This document shows positions 48,101-54,739 of a DNA stretch of 64,000 nt, piece after piece. The notes beneath the pieces were generated by a model, which saw only the letters and a program-made list of their open reading frames with translations, was not told the DNA's origin and did no database searches. Numbering within the stretch: position 1 is the stretch's first letter; each line of letters starts with the position of its first letter. The stretch is from Pseudofabraea citricarpa (taxonomy: Eukaryota; Ascomycota; Leotiomycetes; Helotiales; Dermateaceae). The position numbers were made by a program, and so were the translations under genes. The stretch spans positions 3,174,501-3,238,500 of the forward strand of contig JAPWGK010000001.1 in the NCBI GenBank assembly GCA_029641185.1, given 5' to 3'.

Positions 48101-48314
48101 AGTCGTTCTCTTTCCACTCGTAGTCAAGAAGGGTGATGACAGAGGCGAGGGCGACGAAGAGATCGTCGTGTGTCCCGCCCAAGTGCTCGTGGCCAAGCCA
48201 AAGAAGACGGTCCGGGTTTTTAGCCCCGGCAGCATCGATAATCGGTCCCGGGCTAGCATGCAGAGTACGATGCCGGCGGCAGAGTACGGTGATGGCATGG
48301 AGGGTAGCATTTAG
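30189..48314 (+). CDS. lah: giant leashin-like (LAH, 'involucrin repeat') Woronin-body tether
   Basis: One uninterrupted exon encodes 6041 residues. Seen in order: a Ser/Arg-rich basic N-terminus; Arg/Glu runs (about 110-140 and 430-520); lysine-cluster repeats of three classes at about residues 1115-1550, 2076-3824 and 3933-5161, set in acidic Pro/Glu spacers; seven short Ala/Gly-rich hydrophobic segments; a coiled coil at about 5567-5722; and a globular C-terminus (about 5735-6041) with a hydrophobic stretch at 5805-5824 (VWEFVFTRYLFGM). This layout and size match leashin of Neurospora and Aspergillus, a septal-pore protein whose N-terminal part holds Woronin bodies and whose C-terminal part anchors at the septum. 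That identity comes from organisation and size, not from an alignment. ATG 30189 is the first in frame. Neurospora may split the locus into two transcripts; here the frame is continuous. Confidence 0.72.
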   Translation: MADRRRRSPEGSSRRRNDPARSEYDHQQRMRSSRYDTASLSSSSSSSYIDISRTFPRNRFGGALKTFFTAPSERRRARRKRSARLLALSNSSSSSVNSDLAYGTGFLRKPKHHKVRSRSGKERERERDRESARGSDRERERLGITRRVTTDAEILAVGAGLREIAKKQNQLDLRAARDGKRPEGYSVRESHQRSEYGASRGLAPSKVSYGSDTFDEDGWESASDEESDYSVDSKLAYGSVVAGSTWGAAPDRPKPQRSTSGAVDPRLFGPHNSLRGIVTEPVGYDQVEWDQHSDFGQSSTFARPQRPESVASTSLGSLQHVYPIPTSDPDRFEAARGSVVSANPVPYISSRPDPIPIQQPQPITPVSQSVYEPGYATRSDSGILKKTNSSSGRGKSLAEAALAGVAGAAIGAAFASDHKSDVSKRRDEEDTVLSRRESSKSETKEDRHREKRDSPERERREKRREKEKDRDDDSRREKKREKRREEPREETKEERRERRREERRSERGGDDRYDDRRSKSDAGTSVVSTRTVDPFQYQVADDAFPTPTFDKTAESSKHRRIESVPTVVTVEREPDFTRKRSSSIKERPSASRSESGRDYDREGRDQRYTQSDVHDGRKTFQDAEQIYKETSHSTAPIAMGVFGAAVAAVANEGFRESRSERRRGERRGDYDETKPREQEYTSEPKRDPVLEEADRTYREIVMARKIASSVIRSRSSSPERSVVHKYDRYDDHEEEPVKIVTPPEMENYKKKGPYDAPNADFKLDHILTPKDLESFSSPIRASTDPSYFDRDSRAPKERPLLNLVQPTPIPSPLPERKFEYSEKPRSSNSKQEKQVSSSEVGQSTQPKADKYVSRSEVGQSSKYEGRGRPFTSEPDVIIGPRGTIIPSPTASTVSKGVTWGENETKHYEVESPSTSPVRSRDRSDETRSATSDSKSKGWAAITAGIVGAGAGAAIASSSDTGSKSKSKENGEDLVGPYEYRGIIVEPESPPRSSERRSPPATGPKPVSPQRAHVPGSFEDDIDFTATLAAGLQDSGFDPNIVIDDPTYHRRTSPPGSNVGGVYRAPFAETVSDLTTYKTDSPGREGAPVQGFIMGEIPDTRRDEQAATTEFDEDFSKLSKKDQKKREKAAKRQSIEATPVEEVRLIEAAPEPEDFFDAPKLSKKDQKKRDKALQRQNSLPDETPPVADEEYSAAKSVVEEPESYFEAPKKSKKKSKKGSSTYDEETPLADEYSAEKSNVDDYPVTKSIVEEPESYFETPKKSKKKSKKGTSGFEEETPVEEYTASKSVVEEPDSYFETTPKKSKKKSKKGSSGYDDETPDQWQDAQTTVSVPVDAYNDIQNGDSYATPPAVDEWDTPKKSKKKSKRDSDRYDSPSQSVAASEVGSESGRSSSKKSKDKSRKGEYYDAEVDPSEVPLPMITPSEASRDDYDDSRRSRRSTRDSGIFDSADRGDSRSVVSMGASRYEDEPRKHKKKHRSGRDDDDTKSVASAPAGDDWEDSKKTKKKDKRSSGSFFGLFGSKSEPEPKEPPKEEFDEPKKKKKSKRSSTVSLDDYNGNGSSTGKSNGNGYHDDFADEIRSDDEKRKKDSFLDNAGTLGAGVGIAGVAVAMAAQHQQSKAGNTNREATEERLSRSSDLLLRQTSQDGGSYEVVDPEISERHFRPSIDPQYGDLLPLPPSGPPSPDVDPIDDLPSLPESRPATPETERRSTRDKSSTRRSMLDTPMKSPSHSAVPLKFIMGNRPPSSPVATRSNPFFSSPVAQSNETLSSPRTRPRPTSWDSTKEYKPLYLVESNRRSSFVEEPEAADLLPALPPSRTTSRSSSQIEDTEGQVDNAATNFAKMPLSIDTGIAQQPSVDFLNSEQSTPKADVFEKSIDSKPELAESKAGDKHGDILAGAIGGAALASTIGYLTSSHTSDPAESSMGEELPSHATKSLEQPSSVDPMTKDRSSYLLQSSPPSKGIEDDVFHDTQETPTSLDVRALPDIQEREGSDIFGSSKEVSADIENKDFVSDPATNLASEDADNADNFGFSKSKKDKKKDKKSRKGVSQSSTQDELTMPENTIPVSEEAPVLDEPFIPETKKSKKKKNKSSSWEPEPEPELEPVPEPTEPLQETISREPEDFVMPESKKGKKKKGKAALDWEQDPVPEISTEAVAETVEQVPIEEPVSQEPEDLFAMPASKKGKKKKGKAALDWEPEPGPDVVTEAAVETAEQVPIEESVSQEPDDLFAMPAGKKGKKKKGKASADWEPEVERDLATDLAPETLPEPATEVKEQEDSLLESVTKDIEDFTVPGSKKGKKKKGKSAHDWEPEPEPEIVPEISEQEPVAAATPLETEEFSMPSSKKGKKKKGKAALEWDDTPSSTPEVEDTTISTPTAEPEEFALPSSKKSKKKKGKSAIDWDAIPEPEPKVDLPALDDLDVHKETEPSTVPADPVIEEPQIVSEAPPASETPIPDAPISDALAADAPKDIPGPESSLQDLPEQPALESEDLFLPSSKKDKKKKKGKSAIDWDALPEPLPEAEGTEGAKDLADPTLAEPSTTTATPEEPEDFVTTSSKKDKKKKKGKGAISWDVEPEVEIGGESTSKSPDDEPIAQAVSEETDVFTVPGSKKGKKKKNKATLDWDSVPESPAEPATEPVIESVAEPATDLAIEPPIQSTTEPVADPVGEPIVELVEPISEQIPESTTKPVPEIISEPMIESNTETPMETLHEPIIDPASDSKNEIQQEAKISKPDDEIEQFALPASKKGKKKKGKAALDWDAEPEQSRELPEDSAPQTPLEEPEPETFVTSGSKKNKKKKGKSTLDWDAEPESSRELAEESTPQTPLEEKDDFAPTSSKKNKKKKGKSALDWDLEPESSSKIPESTIAPETTQEVVDEPKELTSQETMDEFETTSSKSKKKKKGTSNLDWEADSQPIEEPVSQPPPESAEEFITTGSKKGKKKSKSTIDWDAVPESSPESVQEPLNEPTEVPVEVPIDLPAQVPTEIALTPEPTQEVALELDAKLEAEEPDIFAISGSKKSKKKKGKSAINWDDVPEPVDELVVEPAAESTNQRETEESDNFAIPGSKKSKKKKGKSAIDWDAVPEVTEESIVESEPTETPVAEEPPIDDFNSPIQSGSKKGKKKKGKSATDWDVEPEPANEPVQEHVQEDTEFAMPPSKKDKKKKGKQAMSWEPESEPGPDPIAEQIEPTSTEPDEFVISGSKKGKKSKKSQSWEDDTVADTVQEAITPAQVADDASFAEPAPSSLPLDEAGPKADVSSQDPVSVSEPVERGLEDVQESSPVYEGDDFAPPSSKKNKKKGKKAQDWTVEEDVNVSSDAGQSFEPQEVEEFAMSGSKKNKKKSKNSGSWTPDNEVTPETNTDFEDPTPDKQDELSTSLQQSEAPENFTVPGSKKNKKKSKKQQSWSLEDDATEDSTKRNVDLQDSPQLEQADEFSIPGSKKSKKKGKKSSSWAPEEDESSTFSHDTTPLPDDIIPADESMPIQEDVEELQSADKTLVLDAPDAKGIDEAQPGEEASVPVVSESTGLSEQSERQPPADDYEQSKDFASPKSKKGKKKSKNSAASWEDDVAQEAPAETEIQTQDTTETPTEFETPSKSKKNKKKSKSSQDWEEEIPSSEQSSTDSALDESGSSEPSSDAVADDFGLPKNKKSKRKSKLSQVWVADDTPAEEVPVEEPSDAVVTSKEPEIEPETFSAKGSKKSKKKSKAAFAWDDEPLSEEPSTEAIDSESATAQQTDNFEPDEFAMSGSKKNKKKSKKLQTPDPEPEPSWDDIEAMTSASNPLGKANLDPSPQTEYPDDSFTSKPKKSKKSKKSQALEIEEDPVESPAEQIQEKAVEPVEILPEAMSLSSRPTPMGGPGAWPATPITPMASTIEIQETPKTDYFPAAGTAETTTPNADTVTAESQNLESELQKRNIDGLDVGYNEEQLRLAKQMQEEFSSGSKKSKKDKKKRQSSIPPTADFDDSRSRQPDVIPDTLSRSRSLSTGPEPSTTGPASMTGSEVRQNQYSEEQLELARQLKAEQESGGKKSKKDKKKRQGVSRSSTYDDDIPGFSVEDPIIERSTSTKNDSPGPADESSKADGFAAGYQEDQLSLARQLQAEFGSGSSKKSKKDKKRRSTSQTPAEERELSGDYFSESQQPSSDVALHEDTKDLPNSDVPEKEAPDGLTAGYRAEQLELARQLKEEFSSGSKKSKKDKKRQSLLRSTTEDDFSDNHAREIDMTESTEPELGDPVPVADPEDEFGFSSKKSKKGKKRQSLLRTGTEDDLSSDNPAKDTDEMVTSQASINPEPVLPEEEFSLPTKKPKKDKKRQGLSRSATEDDFTSDNIVQGTEDVLSREEPMSTPADDEFAMPIKKSKKDKKRQSLLRNTTDDDFSSENQGKEPEINDAIDTPAASIPPPQDDEFAFSAKKSKKDKKKQSKLSTPTEEVSTYPALTTDPALSQENESSQVAAQEAIEPTLVNAEDEFAVPSKKSKKDKKRQNLLLDEPPIDMSTTPAETEAEKEKSIIEPEIPSTTTEALPVEAEDEFAFSTKKSKKDKKKKQSAVQEETPSTDASPASFPATEEQLVLEGNSQDTTDTPDDGFGFTGKKSKKDKKKRQSLIQSSALDDSVVDSVPDPVEKGLAQQNISDDKQEPILEVVDTALPDITKDEDSNFEAPTKKSKKDKKKRQNLQSPAWDDGAEQPFGDELQLAKAPEDADRGLENVSVAVPVEENQEPEFEFTSKKSKKDKKKRKSLPGTPANEEVPEIVSEPIYTEPESFNAESSITTAPQIQDNDKQAIVTEPNPPIVEADTGNLEAPFDEFSTKLSKKDKKKRKESLKTDAYDASSSSVTPSIVPELSEEIDPFATSLSRKSSKKDKRKRQATTDVNLSEANAISEPAYSSWADEVEEATGNESLKSINVPEETRSISDSKAEPAADEDFFRPTKKGKKGKKKNDSNTFSEPTAGVMAPPTETESTKGVETALDIARESAGTGADKISRRSTEPEEEHTKRTALAAAGAALTATALLNAESGEDKGTTPEPSKATKTVEAIPAKKSSKKDKRKKYVDRRPPQEDDMFDDPMLWEGFEPKAHEEVNASGDDDGFWSAPKVEESTEEPVLPIEDPVMVQEPASQDTVLESIEKQPPIQLETDTTLPKETSRKDKQIDNLPEEFAVPSSKKDKKKKKKGRLAEWDAPTEEHQTEHVEPAKEEVLSISTNSVSTPIINRELSIEDTPIERTRSPALSPNPFRRSGSFALPVLREDAEWDKSDSDPTHPSMETPDANRDSAFVTDSPIPMQRGFTDDHERVRDSGVHLRDWSPAEKARTQITADEAIARLSWPAVDEETETVDLNRSQRLKLDKEAKTKLEAGDASHRLKEVRRSLSRTGDISTADDQEPVKKSERYGDLKSGRPLAEKIKLFNTAAGAGAVAAAGVAAASRSQSNREPPRPSSVQSQRSSSNINRLRTPDPKIVRPDSVGSNRSTASATPPLRRSDRKSGDLRSLSQRSTLDLAKEAELAAIATTSISPSNVIPSTANPTANEGRVRAKDMADVYVSTAHLPNEQLLTQRQDGFGEGRIGSPRSPTRPHSMRRRQSMQVLDLESRVEQLAAENRMLAEAKAQAEQSLQTTQRAASTLADRDAEIDSLKQSLDWLHREVNRLTEVNEGLTSAHVTLDNQHSSRYGQLEAQHARTTRELEEARTAHESLSAGMGGIVENEVRNSMAEKDKEIAQLRSELEAAKDRIRNMQREILLSKSADSEFLVVRDEDYFDTACQQLCQHVQQWVLRFSKFSDMRACRLTSEINNDKIIDRLDNAILDGSDVDNYLADRVKRRDVFMSMTMTMVWEFVFTRYLFGMDREQRQKLKSLEKLLMEVGPPAAVHQWRATTLTLLAKRKAFLDQRKQDTEAVVHEILNTLFEILPPPTQLEDQIGDQLRRVMKAAVDLSIEMRTQRAEYMMLPPLQPEYDANGDLASKVSFNSALMNERSGDTVSNEELEAQKAVVRVVLFPLVVKKGDDRGEGDEEIVVCPAQVLVAKPKKTVRVFSPGSIDNRSRASMQSTMPAAEYGDGMEGSI
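33530..34830 (+). repeat. class A lysine-cluster repeats in the giant ORF
   Basis: Residues about 1115-1550. Early copies read LSKKDQKKR; then come four to five near-identical modules containing PKKSKKKSKKG, each preceded by an acidic stretch with EEPESYFE or EEPDSYFE. Spacing is about 40-55 residues. Confidence 0.8.
36415..41660 (+). repeat. class B repeats: lysine cluster followed by tryptophan
   Basis: Residues about 2076-3824. I count about 30 lysine clusters of the type SKKGKKKKGK. All but one or two are followed, usually four to six residues later, by a single tryptophan in an acidic setting (for example AALDWE, SAIDWD). Spacers of 25-110 residues are rich in Pro, Glu, Val and Thr. In the later copies the cluster drifts to KNKKKSKK. 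Confidence 0.85.
41925..45680 (+). repeat. class C repeats: KKSKKDKKKRQS clusters
   Basis: Residues about 3913-5164. About 18 clusters of the type KKSKKDKKKRQSL lack the downstream tryptophan, except for the last one (GRLAEWDA). The first four follow a conserved predicted helix (EEQLxLARQL). Most others follow DEFAFS or DEFAVP and precede a Thr/Asp/Glu stretch such as TEDDFSSDN. Confidence 0.83.
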
Positions 48315-48808
48315 ATAAAATGGAGGGTGGAAAATTATACCTTGGGGCGGATGGATGGATGGACGGATGGATATTCTACTTTTCTTTTTCTTTTTCTTTT
48401 CTCTTACTATCTCCTGGCGTCGTGGGTGTTTTAATGTATGGTTTACTTTGTACTCATTAGTTTAGATGAAGGAAAACTTAATTCGATGATCAGTTCTATA
48501 ACTTTTTTTTTATGCTTTGGTTATTCTCATGAGCATGTGAGATGTGAGGAGCGAGCTAGTAAGTTTAGTTCTAGTACCTACCTAGCTAACTATGGGGCTC
48601 AGCCAGCTTGCCACGAGTCTGGTATGCAGGCAGCATTCTGGGGGATCTTCTCCATGGTTGGCGAGAGCTACACAATGGCTCGGGAGAGATACACAAGTTC
48701 AAAAGAAAAAAGGTTAAAGGTCTGGCTGGCCACTGGGAGCTGATGATTTCTGATTGTTCCGATACAGTATGGGAGAGATGAAGATTCGAGGTTCAGATCA
48801 TGGATGGC

Positions 48809-48827
48809 ATCGATCGATCGATCGATC
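48809..48827. repeat. (ATCG)n microsatellite
   Basis: A run of alternating ATCG units about 500 bases after the stop codon of the giant ORF. Confidence 0.8.
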
Positions 48828-50077
48828 TTTGGTGAAGGAACGAACGGAGAGACGGGAGGAGAGGAGAGAAGGTTTCAATAGATCATACTGTAGCTGGCTA
48901 GTATAGTTCTGTATACGGTAGTATAGTACAGTAGGTAGATAAGAGATGTCTGAGTGTGCTCGTACACGTGTTATGGCTTATATCAATCTTTTTCTTTCAC
49001 TCATTCTTTCTTGCCAAGTCTCTCTCCCGCAGGTAGGATAGGATAGGATAGGATCAGATAGATGGGTGGCAAGGCCGTGATGGATAGTCCCGTCTCTTTC
49101 TTTTCTTGACCGCGGCACCTTGTCATGTCATATCATACATATCATACCATACTGTACCACGGGGTCTGTTCTGTCCTGGTCAACTGGTGCATGTCGAGGT
49201 GGAAGGAGGGAAAGTTTAGATACACAATTTCTCTTGAGTTTTTCTTGGGGTTGTGGCATTTGGTACTGTATGGCTTCTTGGGTTGTGAGGCTAGTGGGAA
49301 TAGGGTCGGTTGGTGGGTGGTGGTTGATAGATATGGTTTGGCTGATAGGTGGTGGGCGGTAGTGGCGGCACGTGTCACGAGTCACGAGTCTGGCGAGTGA
49401 GTTGTGTGAACGAACGAATGAATGAACGGGTTTGTGTAGGGTAGCGGTACAGCATAAATTCTCTTTCTACTCATCTGGACAATATCGAAGAGAAGCAAGA
49501 AAAGCGAAATTAGAATTGATGCCTCACATCACAAATCTCTCGCCGCAGGCCAACCCAGCCGAGAGACAGTCCAGCTCCAGCTCCAGCTCCAGGGCCCTCG
49601 GCTCGCCAAGGTACGAGATGAACCAGCCCCCCCGTCACTAGCGACCCACCTCCAGAGAGAGAAAAAAGCCCACACACGATAACCTTCCACATCCCATTAC
49701 AAACCGCGATTAGCCCAGTGCCCGCTGTGATTGGGCCCCAGCTGCAGATAAAGATGGCTGCTGTGATTGGCTGGCCCGACGTCAGCTCTTGGCGGTGGTC
49801 CTCTTTCCCTTCTCTTATCTCTGGCTTTGACAGTGAGTGATGAGTGATGAGTGACGAGTGACGAGTGTGACACGAAGTAAGAAAAGGGGCTCAGGTTCGT
49901 ATATTTCCGACGACCAAAGCAATTACCTAAAGAACTGTGGGGGAGTTGAAAAGATACGGGCGGCGGGCGACGGAGGATTGGTGGTGGATGATTTTCTGCT
50001 GTCCTGAAATGTACAAATACCTGTGACTGCCGCTCTCCCTCTCGCGTTTGAACGAATGTCTCGCCTCTTGCTGATGT

Positions 50078-50078
50078 G

Positions 50079-50127
<49 letters not shown>

Positions 50128-50130
50128 CTC
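50078..50130. repeat. (GGCTCT)n hexamer microsatellite, nearly nine perfect copies
   Basis: Fifty-three bases of perfect hexamer repeat. Read on the minus strand it gives an alternating Glu-Pro or Arg-Ala polypeptide in open frames of 115-170 codons. These frames have no other coding evidence. Confidence 0.9.
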
Positions 50131-50454
50131 CTGTGCGGCTAGATTGTCTGATTTGGTTGTTAATGATATGACATGACTGTTTCGATTGGGGGCTGAGCTT
50201 GTACACCATACAGTTCGTCTACCGGTACATAGATACTTAGATACAAAACAAATAAACAAGATCAACAACTCCAACCATGATCATTCTCCTCAGCAGCCAA
50301 ATCCAAATAACAAGAACAGGACCAAAATACAGAACAAGAGTATAACCCATGACGTATACGTGCACGACCATATAGAAGCTAGAACAAGGAACATTAGAAC
50401 ATTCGATGGGTGGAGAACTCGCCCTAGACCGGTGGGCGGGCGGTTAATTATCTT

Positions 50455-50457
50455 CTG

Positions 50458-50493
<36 letters not shown>

Positions 50494-50872
50494 ATATTAT
50501 ATATAGTGGTGCTAAATTTATAATTATATAATTATAATACTAGTTAGTTCGTTATAATACTATAATAAACTCTAGATTATTATACTAAGGTATTAGCCTG
50601 AAAATTATATATACACGGACCTTAAATATAAGTCGGATTTTAGAAAAAAATACTACTTTTAAGAGGATTTTATCTAATTCCTAAGGCTAAAATTTTATCC
50701 GTTTTATATTACGAAACTCTACCTAATCCTAATTATCTTATTAGCTGTAGAAGAGTAGGGTTACAAAGTAGATACGGCCTTAGTATTATATAACGATTAT
50801 CTATAATAAAGTCGGAATAATACAATTTTGGTATCACTAATTATATAGTATCTTTTCCTCCCTCGTAACTAT
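50455..50872. repeat. AT-rich, CA/TG-poor relic (possible RIP-mutated repeat)
   Basis: The block changes abruptly from the GC-balanced flanks to very AT-rich sequence starting with a (TA)14 run. In bases 50641-50820 I find only one CA and one TG dinucleotide while TA is frequent, the pattern left by repeat-induced point mutation. No element type can be recognised. Confidence 0.55.
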
Positions 50873-52621
50873 AGGTTGTTTGGGTCGCGACGAGTGGGAG
50901 TGGGATTGGGAGTGGGAGCAGGCAGGATTGGGTATCCAGCTGTTCTTTTCGTCGTGTTGGTTGCTAAAACCTGAAGTAGCTGTTTTTCCAAAACATAAAT
51001 TGATGCACAAGGTGGACGGCGTCTCCGGTTCCTTTGGATCCTGGAGAAACAGACAAGATTGTGAAGAGGTTGTTTGGTGCCTGCGTCTGCGTCTGCGAAA
51101 TCGGCGTCAGTACATACAAACGTGTGTTAGGTAGCTTTCCCCACGAACGGCTGACATGCAGGATTTTTTGCCTGTCTTTTTTCCTACTCTCTTTGCAGAA
51201 CAATGCACACATGGCTTGACTTTTTTTGTATTTTTCATCAGCCTATTTTGCCAAAGACAGACAGATTGGGGATTGGTTGTGAAGCCTCGAGATTTTCCCG
51301 CTGCAGCCGTGTGCGCGTGCACCATCTTTTTTTTTCTTTTTTCTTCTCTCCCTCTCTTTCTCTATCATCTGCATCTGAAAGTGGTTGACACGACATGATT
51401 TCGTGACATGACATGGCATGGCATCGCCCACCCGTCGCCTGATAAGGACGCCATGGTATTATTTCACTATTGCCGGTACTAGAGTCTAGAGGAGGATGAT
51501 CCACCAGCGCACGCCTTTTCGCGGACAGCAGTGCAGGAAGCAGGGGATCACCACGCACGAGAAGAGCCCATGTCGCCGGGAAACGAGGGGAGACGAGCAT
51601 CATCTGCGAGCAAAGTCTTGGACACCAGGACGGACAAATGCTTCACCTGCTCTGCCGGCCGGTCTTGGTCTTGGTCTTCGTCCTCGGAATCCCACGCCAA
51701 GCTCCATCGTGAAGTGGTGAACCAGCAGATCTCGCTGAGAGGCGCACATGAGGGACACTGCTCGCGGATCCAGAGCTCGAGCTTCCTGATATCTTGTACT
51801 GTACTGTACCGCCACATAAACATATGACACAGGCGGGCGGGACAGGAGTGACAGCCATGACAGGGCTCTCGACTCTCTACAGGGCTCTCAGCAGCGTCGT
51901 CAGGGTGCACGAATGATGATGATTGATGCTGCTGTGGCTTCATAAGGCACGCCCCACTCCACGGTAGCGATAGCGGTACATGCTGCTAACTCGACGAGTC
52001 TACAGGGCTTCCACAGCCTATCCACAGGCCATCTAGTATCTACAGGCCACCATCCCATGCCGATGCCAATGTCAATGCCATGCCAGCACCATCCAGCATC
52101 CAGCATCCAGCTTCCGCCAACCCATGCGCCTTCTCCTTCACTAGGTCTTGTCCGAAGCAACTCCCTCGACTCTTGGTATTTCTGATTCTGATTAGTAGCT
52201 CCCTTCCGATTTGCATTTGCCTGCCACCACTGGCTCCGCGAAAAGGAGACTACGCAGGAAACGGCCCAGCCTACCAAAAAAGAAAACAGATAACTTCCCC
52301 CCGTTCCCCTTCTGTTACATCATTTTCTAGCCTCGACACTTGCTTCCGCTCATCGCTCCTCGAATTCCATAGCCTTTATCCGTTGAGCGCCGGGGTCTGC
52401 TTTCATATACCACCCAGTCCTCCCTCCAACAATAACTACGACCTTGCGCATTTTGGATACCTCCATTCTCTTCTATCCCCCTTCGAAGGGCGTCCAATTC
52501 CAATCTCTGGCCGTGTCTGGACTGTGCGTCATTACTCGCTACTCCACCTAGTAAACAACCGCGAGACTTTTTTTTCTCGGGATAAGGTTTTTACAGCTGG
52601 ACACAACAAAGAACAGCAATC

Positions 52622-54416
52622 ATGTCAGGATACACTCCCAATTATGCCTGGGTTGGTGCCCCAGCTACGTATAATGGTACCGGCGACAATGGAGGCGATT
52701 CAGCAGTCGAGAACCTAAACCAATGGTTTGATCCTGGTGATCAAGGTGAGGCGAGCATCTGAGGTTTTGGGCGTGCAAAAAACTGATTGGGTTCAGCGTA
52801 TATTATTGTTTCGGCATGTATGGTACTTATCATGGTGCCAGGTCTTGGTTTCCTGTACAGTGGTAAGTAATTGGCGAAATCGGCATCTCTCAGTGGATAC
52901 TCATACTCTCAGGTCTCGCTCGTCGCAAGTCGGCTCTCAGTATGATATGGGCGTGTATGGGCAGTTTTTCGATCATCGTCTTCCAATGGTATTTCTGGGG
53001 TTATTCGTTGGCTTTCAGCTCTACAGCAACCAACGGGTATATCGGTAACCTGAAGCATTTTGGTCTCCAGAACACCCTCGGTGTCCCTAGTCCTGGATCC
53101 CCACTGATCCCCGAACTTCTCTACTCCTTCTACCAACTACAATTCTGCGCCGTTACCGCAGCTATTATCATGGGTGCCGTTGCTGAGAGAGGTCGATTGA
53201 TTCCTGCGCTGGTCTTCATCTTCTGCTGGGCAACAATCGTATACTGCCCTGTGGCATGCTGGGTTTGGAACATCAATGGATGGGCATTCAACTATGGAGT
53301 TCTCGATTATGCTGGAGGTGGACCCGTCGAAATCGTCTCCGGAATGTCAGCTCTCGCATACTCGATGGTTCTAGGAAAGCGTCAGGAAAAGATGATGTTG
53401 AACTTCCGACCACACAACGTCTCTCTCATCACTCTGGGGACGATTCTCCTGTGGTTCGGATGGTTGGGATTCAACGGTGGATCAGCTTTCGGGGCTAACC
53501 TTCGGGCTGTCATGGCATGCTGGAACTCTTGCTTGACTGCCATGTTTGGTGCTATCACCTGGTGTCTTCTTGATTTCCGCCTCGGTATGTTTTTTGTGCA
53601 TTTGTAGACATGACAAGACTAATCGGTTTATAGCCAGGAAATGGTCAATGGTCGGATGGTGTTCAGGATGTATTTCCGGTTTGGTTGCAGCAACACCTGC
53701 CTCGGGTTTCATCACTCCTTGGGCCTCGATTATTCTCGGTATCGTGACCGGTATCATCTCCAATTTCGCCACTAAGAGTAAGAGAACCGACCCTTTTTAA
53801 ATCACAAACTAACAATTTACTAGTCAAGTTCTGGGTCAAGATCGATGATAGTATGGATGTGTTCGCTGAGCACGGTGTCGCTGGAATGGTCGGACTTGTT
53901 TTCAACGCCTTATTCGCAGCAGACTACATTATCGGTTTGGATGGTGTCAACACTGGTGTCATTACCGGTGGATGGCTCAACCAGAACTACAAGCAACTCT
54001 ACATTCAGGTCGCCTATATCGTTGCCTGCACTGCTTACTCCTTTGTCGTATCAGCATTGCTCGCATTCGCCGTTGATAAGATCCCAGGACTTCACCTCCG
54101 CGCTTCAGAAGAAGCCGAACTTCTTGGTATGGATGACGATCAACTAGGAGAGTTCGCCTACGATTACGTTGAGGTCCGAAGAGATTACCTCGCCTGGACA
54201 CCAGCCAAGGACGAGCCAGAGAAGACCGAGAGCCATGTCAACCCAGAAGATAGACACGGCATCCCACAACACAGCGAGATGATCAACGGCCAGAGCCCAG
54301 ATGGCAATGGATCAGGACATGAGCATACTGGTGTCATGGGAGACCGTCACGGTATCGCAGCAGAGGACAACGAAAAGGAGAAGCGCGGTATCAACGGTAG
54401 CAGCGAGACCAGCTAG
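52622..54416 (+). CDS. ammonium transporter (Mep/Amt family)
   Basis: Five exons give 532 residues: 52622-52745, 52797-52862, 52913-53584, 53634-53777, 53824-54416. Eleven membrane segments and the family landmarks are present: VPGLGFLYSGLARRKSALS, GAVAERGRLIP, DYAGGGPVEIVSG, WFGWLGFNGGSA, GLVAATPASGF and HGVAGMVG. The second pore histidine is H352. The first twin-histidine position holds glutamate (E203), as in the yeast Mep1/Mep3 group rather than the Mep2 sensor group. The cytosolic tail after about residue 425 begins with the conserved ELLGMDDDQLGEFAYDYVE segment and then is polar and His/Gly-rich. It should import ammonium through the plasma membrane and is probably controlled by nitrogen supply, though no strong GATA-site pair is visible. 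It may be the high-capacity, lower-affinity transporter. Confidence 0.95.
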
Positions 54417-54739
54417 GCTTGAGCTGCTGTCCTTAACATCTAATTTTGCTCTTCTTTGAATTCAGGGCGGGGGAAAAACGTGCAAGGAGTTATAGGGGTG
54501 GAATCTTTTACTTATAACCTATTTGTTTGGTCTAGGAGCGGGAGAAGACGCTGTTGTTGTATCTTGATTCCCATTCATGTGCTGTGCTATGGGTTCAGCA
54601 TTGTATGCTTGGATACGTACAGATCCTATACTATTATATTATATACTACTCGCTAAATACTATTTTCTTTCTAATACTTTTCATGTCTGCGAAGCTCACA
54701 GAGAGGGAAAATTGAGAAGATGGATCTGAGTTAATGGAG

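Larger units (their letters stand above)
48315..52621. other. 4.3-kb gene-free region with microsatellites and an AT-rich relic
   Basis: Nothing here encodes a recognisable protein. It holds simple repeats (GGAT-type at 48350-48372, ATCG at 48809-48827, GGATA at 49034-49053, GGCTCT at 50078-50130, TA at 50463-50490), an AT-rich block at about 50455-50872, and the promoter and long leader of the ammonium transporter. Two single GATA-factor core sites (TGATAAG near 51440 and AGATAA near 52288) lie upstream of the transporter, but they are isolated and not convincing on their own. Confidence 0.55.

Noticed and set aside
49697..50274. Minus-strand frames encoding long Glu-Pro or Arg-Ala repeats
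   Set aside because: The repeat is only the GGCTCT microsatellite read through; nothing else in the frames looks coding.
52080..52718. A 212-codon frame overlapping the start of the ammonium transporter
   Set aside because: It lies in the transporter's leader in another frame, is compositionally unlike a protein and has no domain; it could at most contain upstream open frames.
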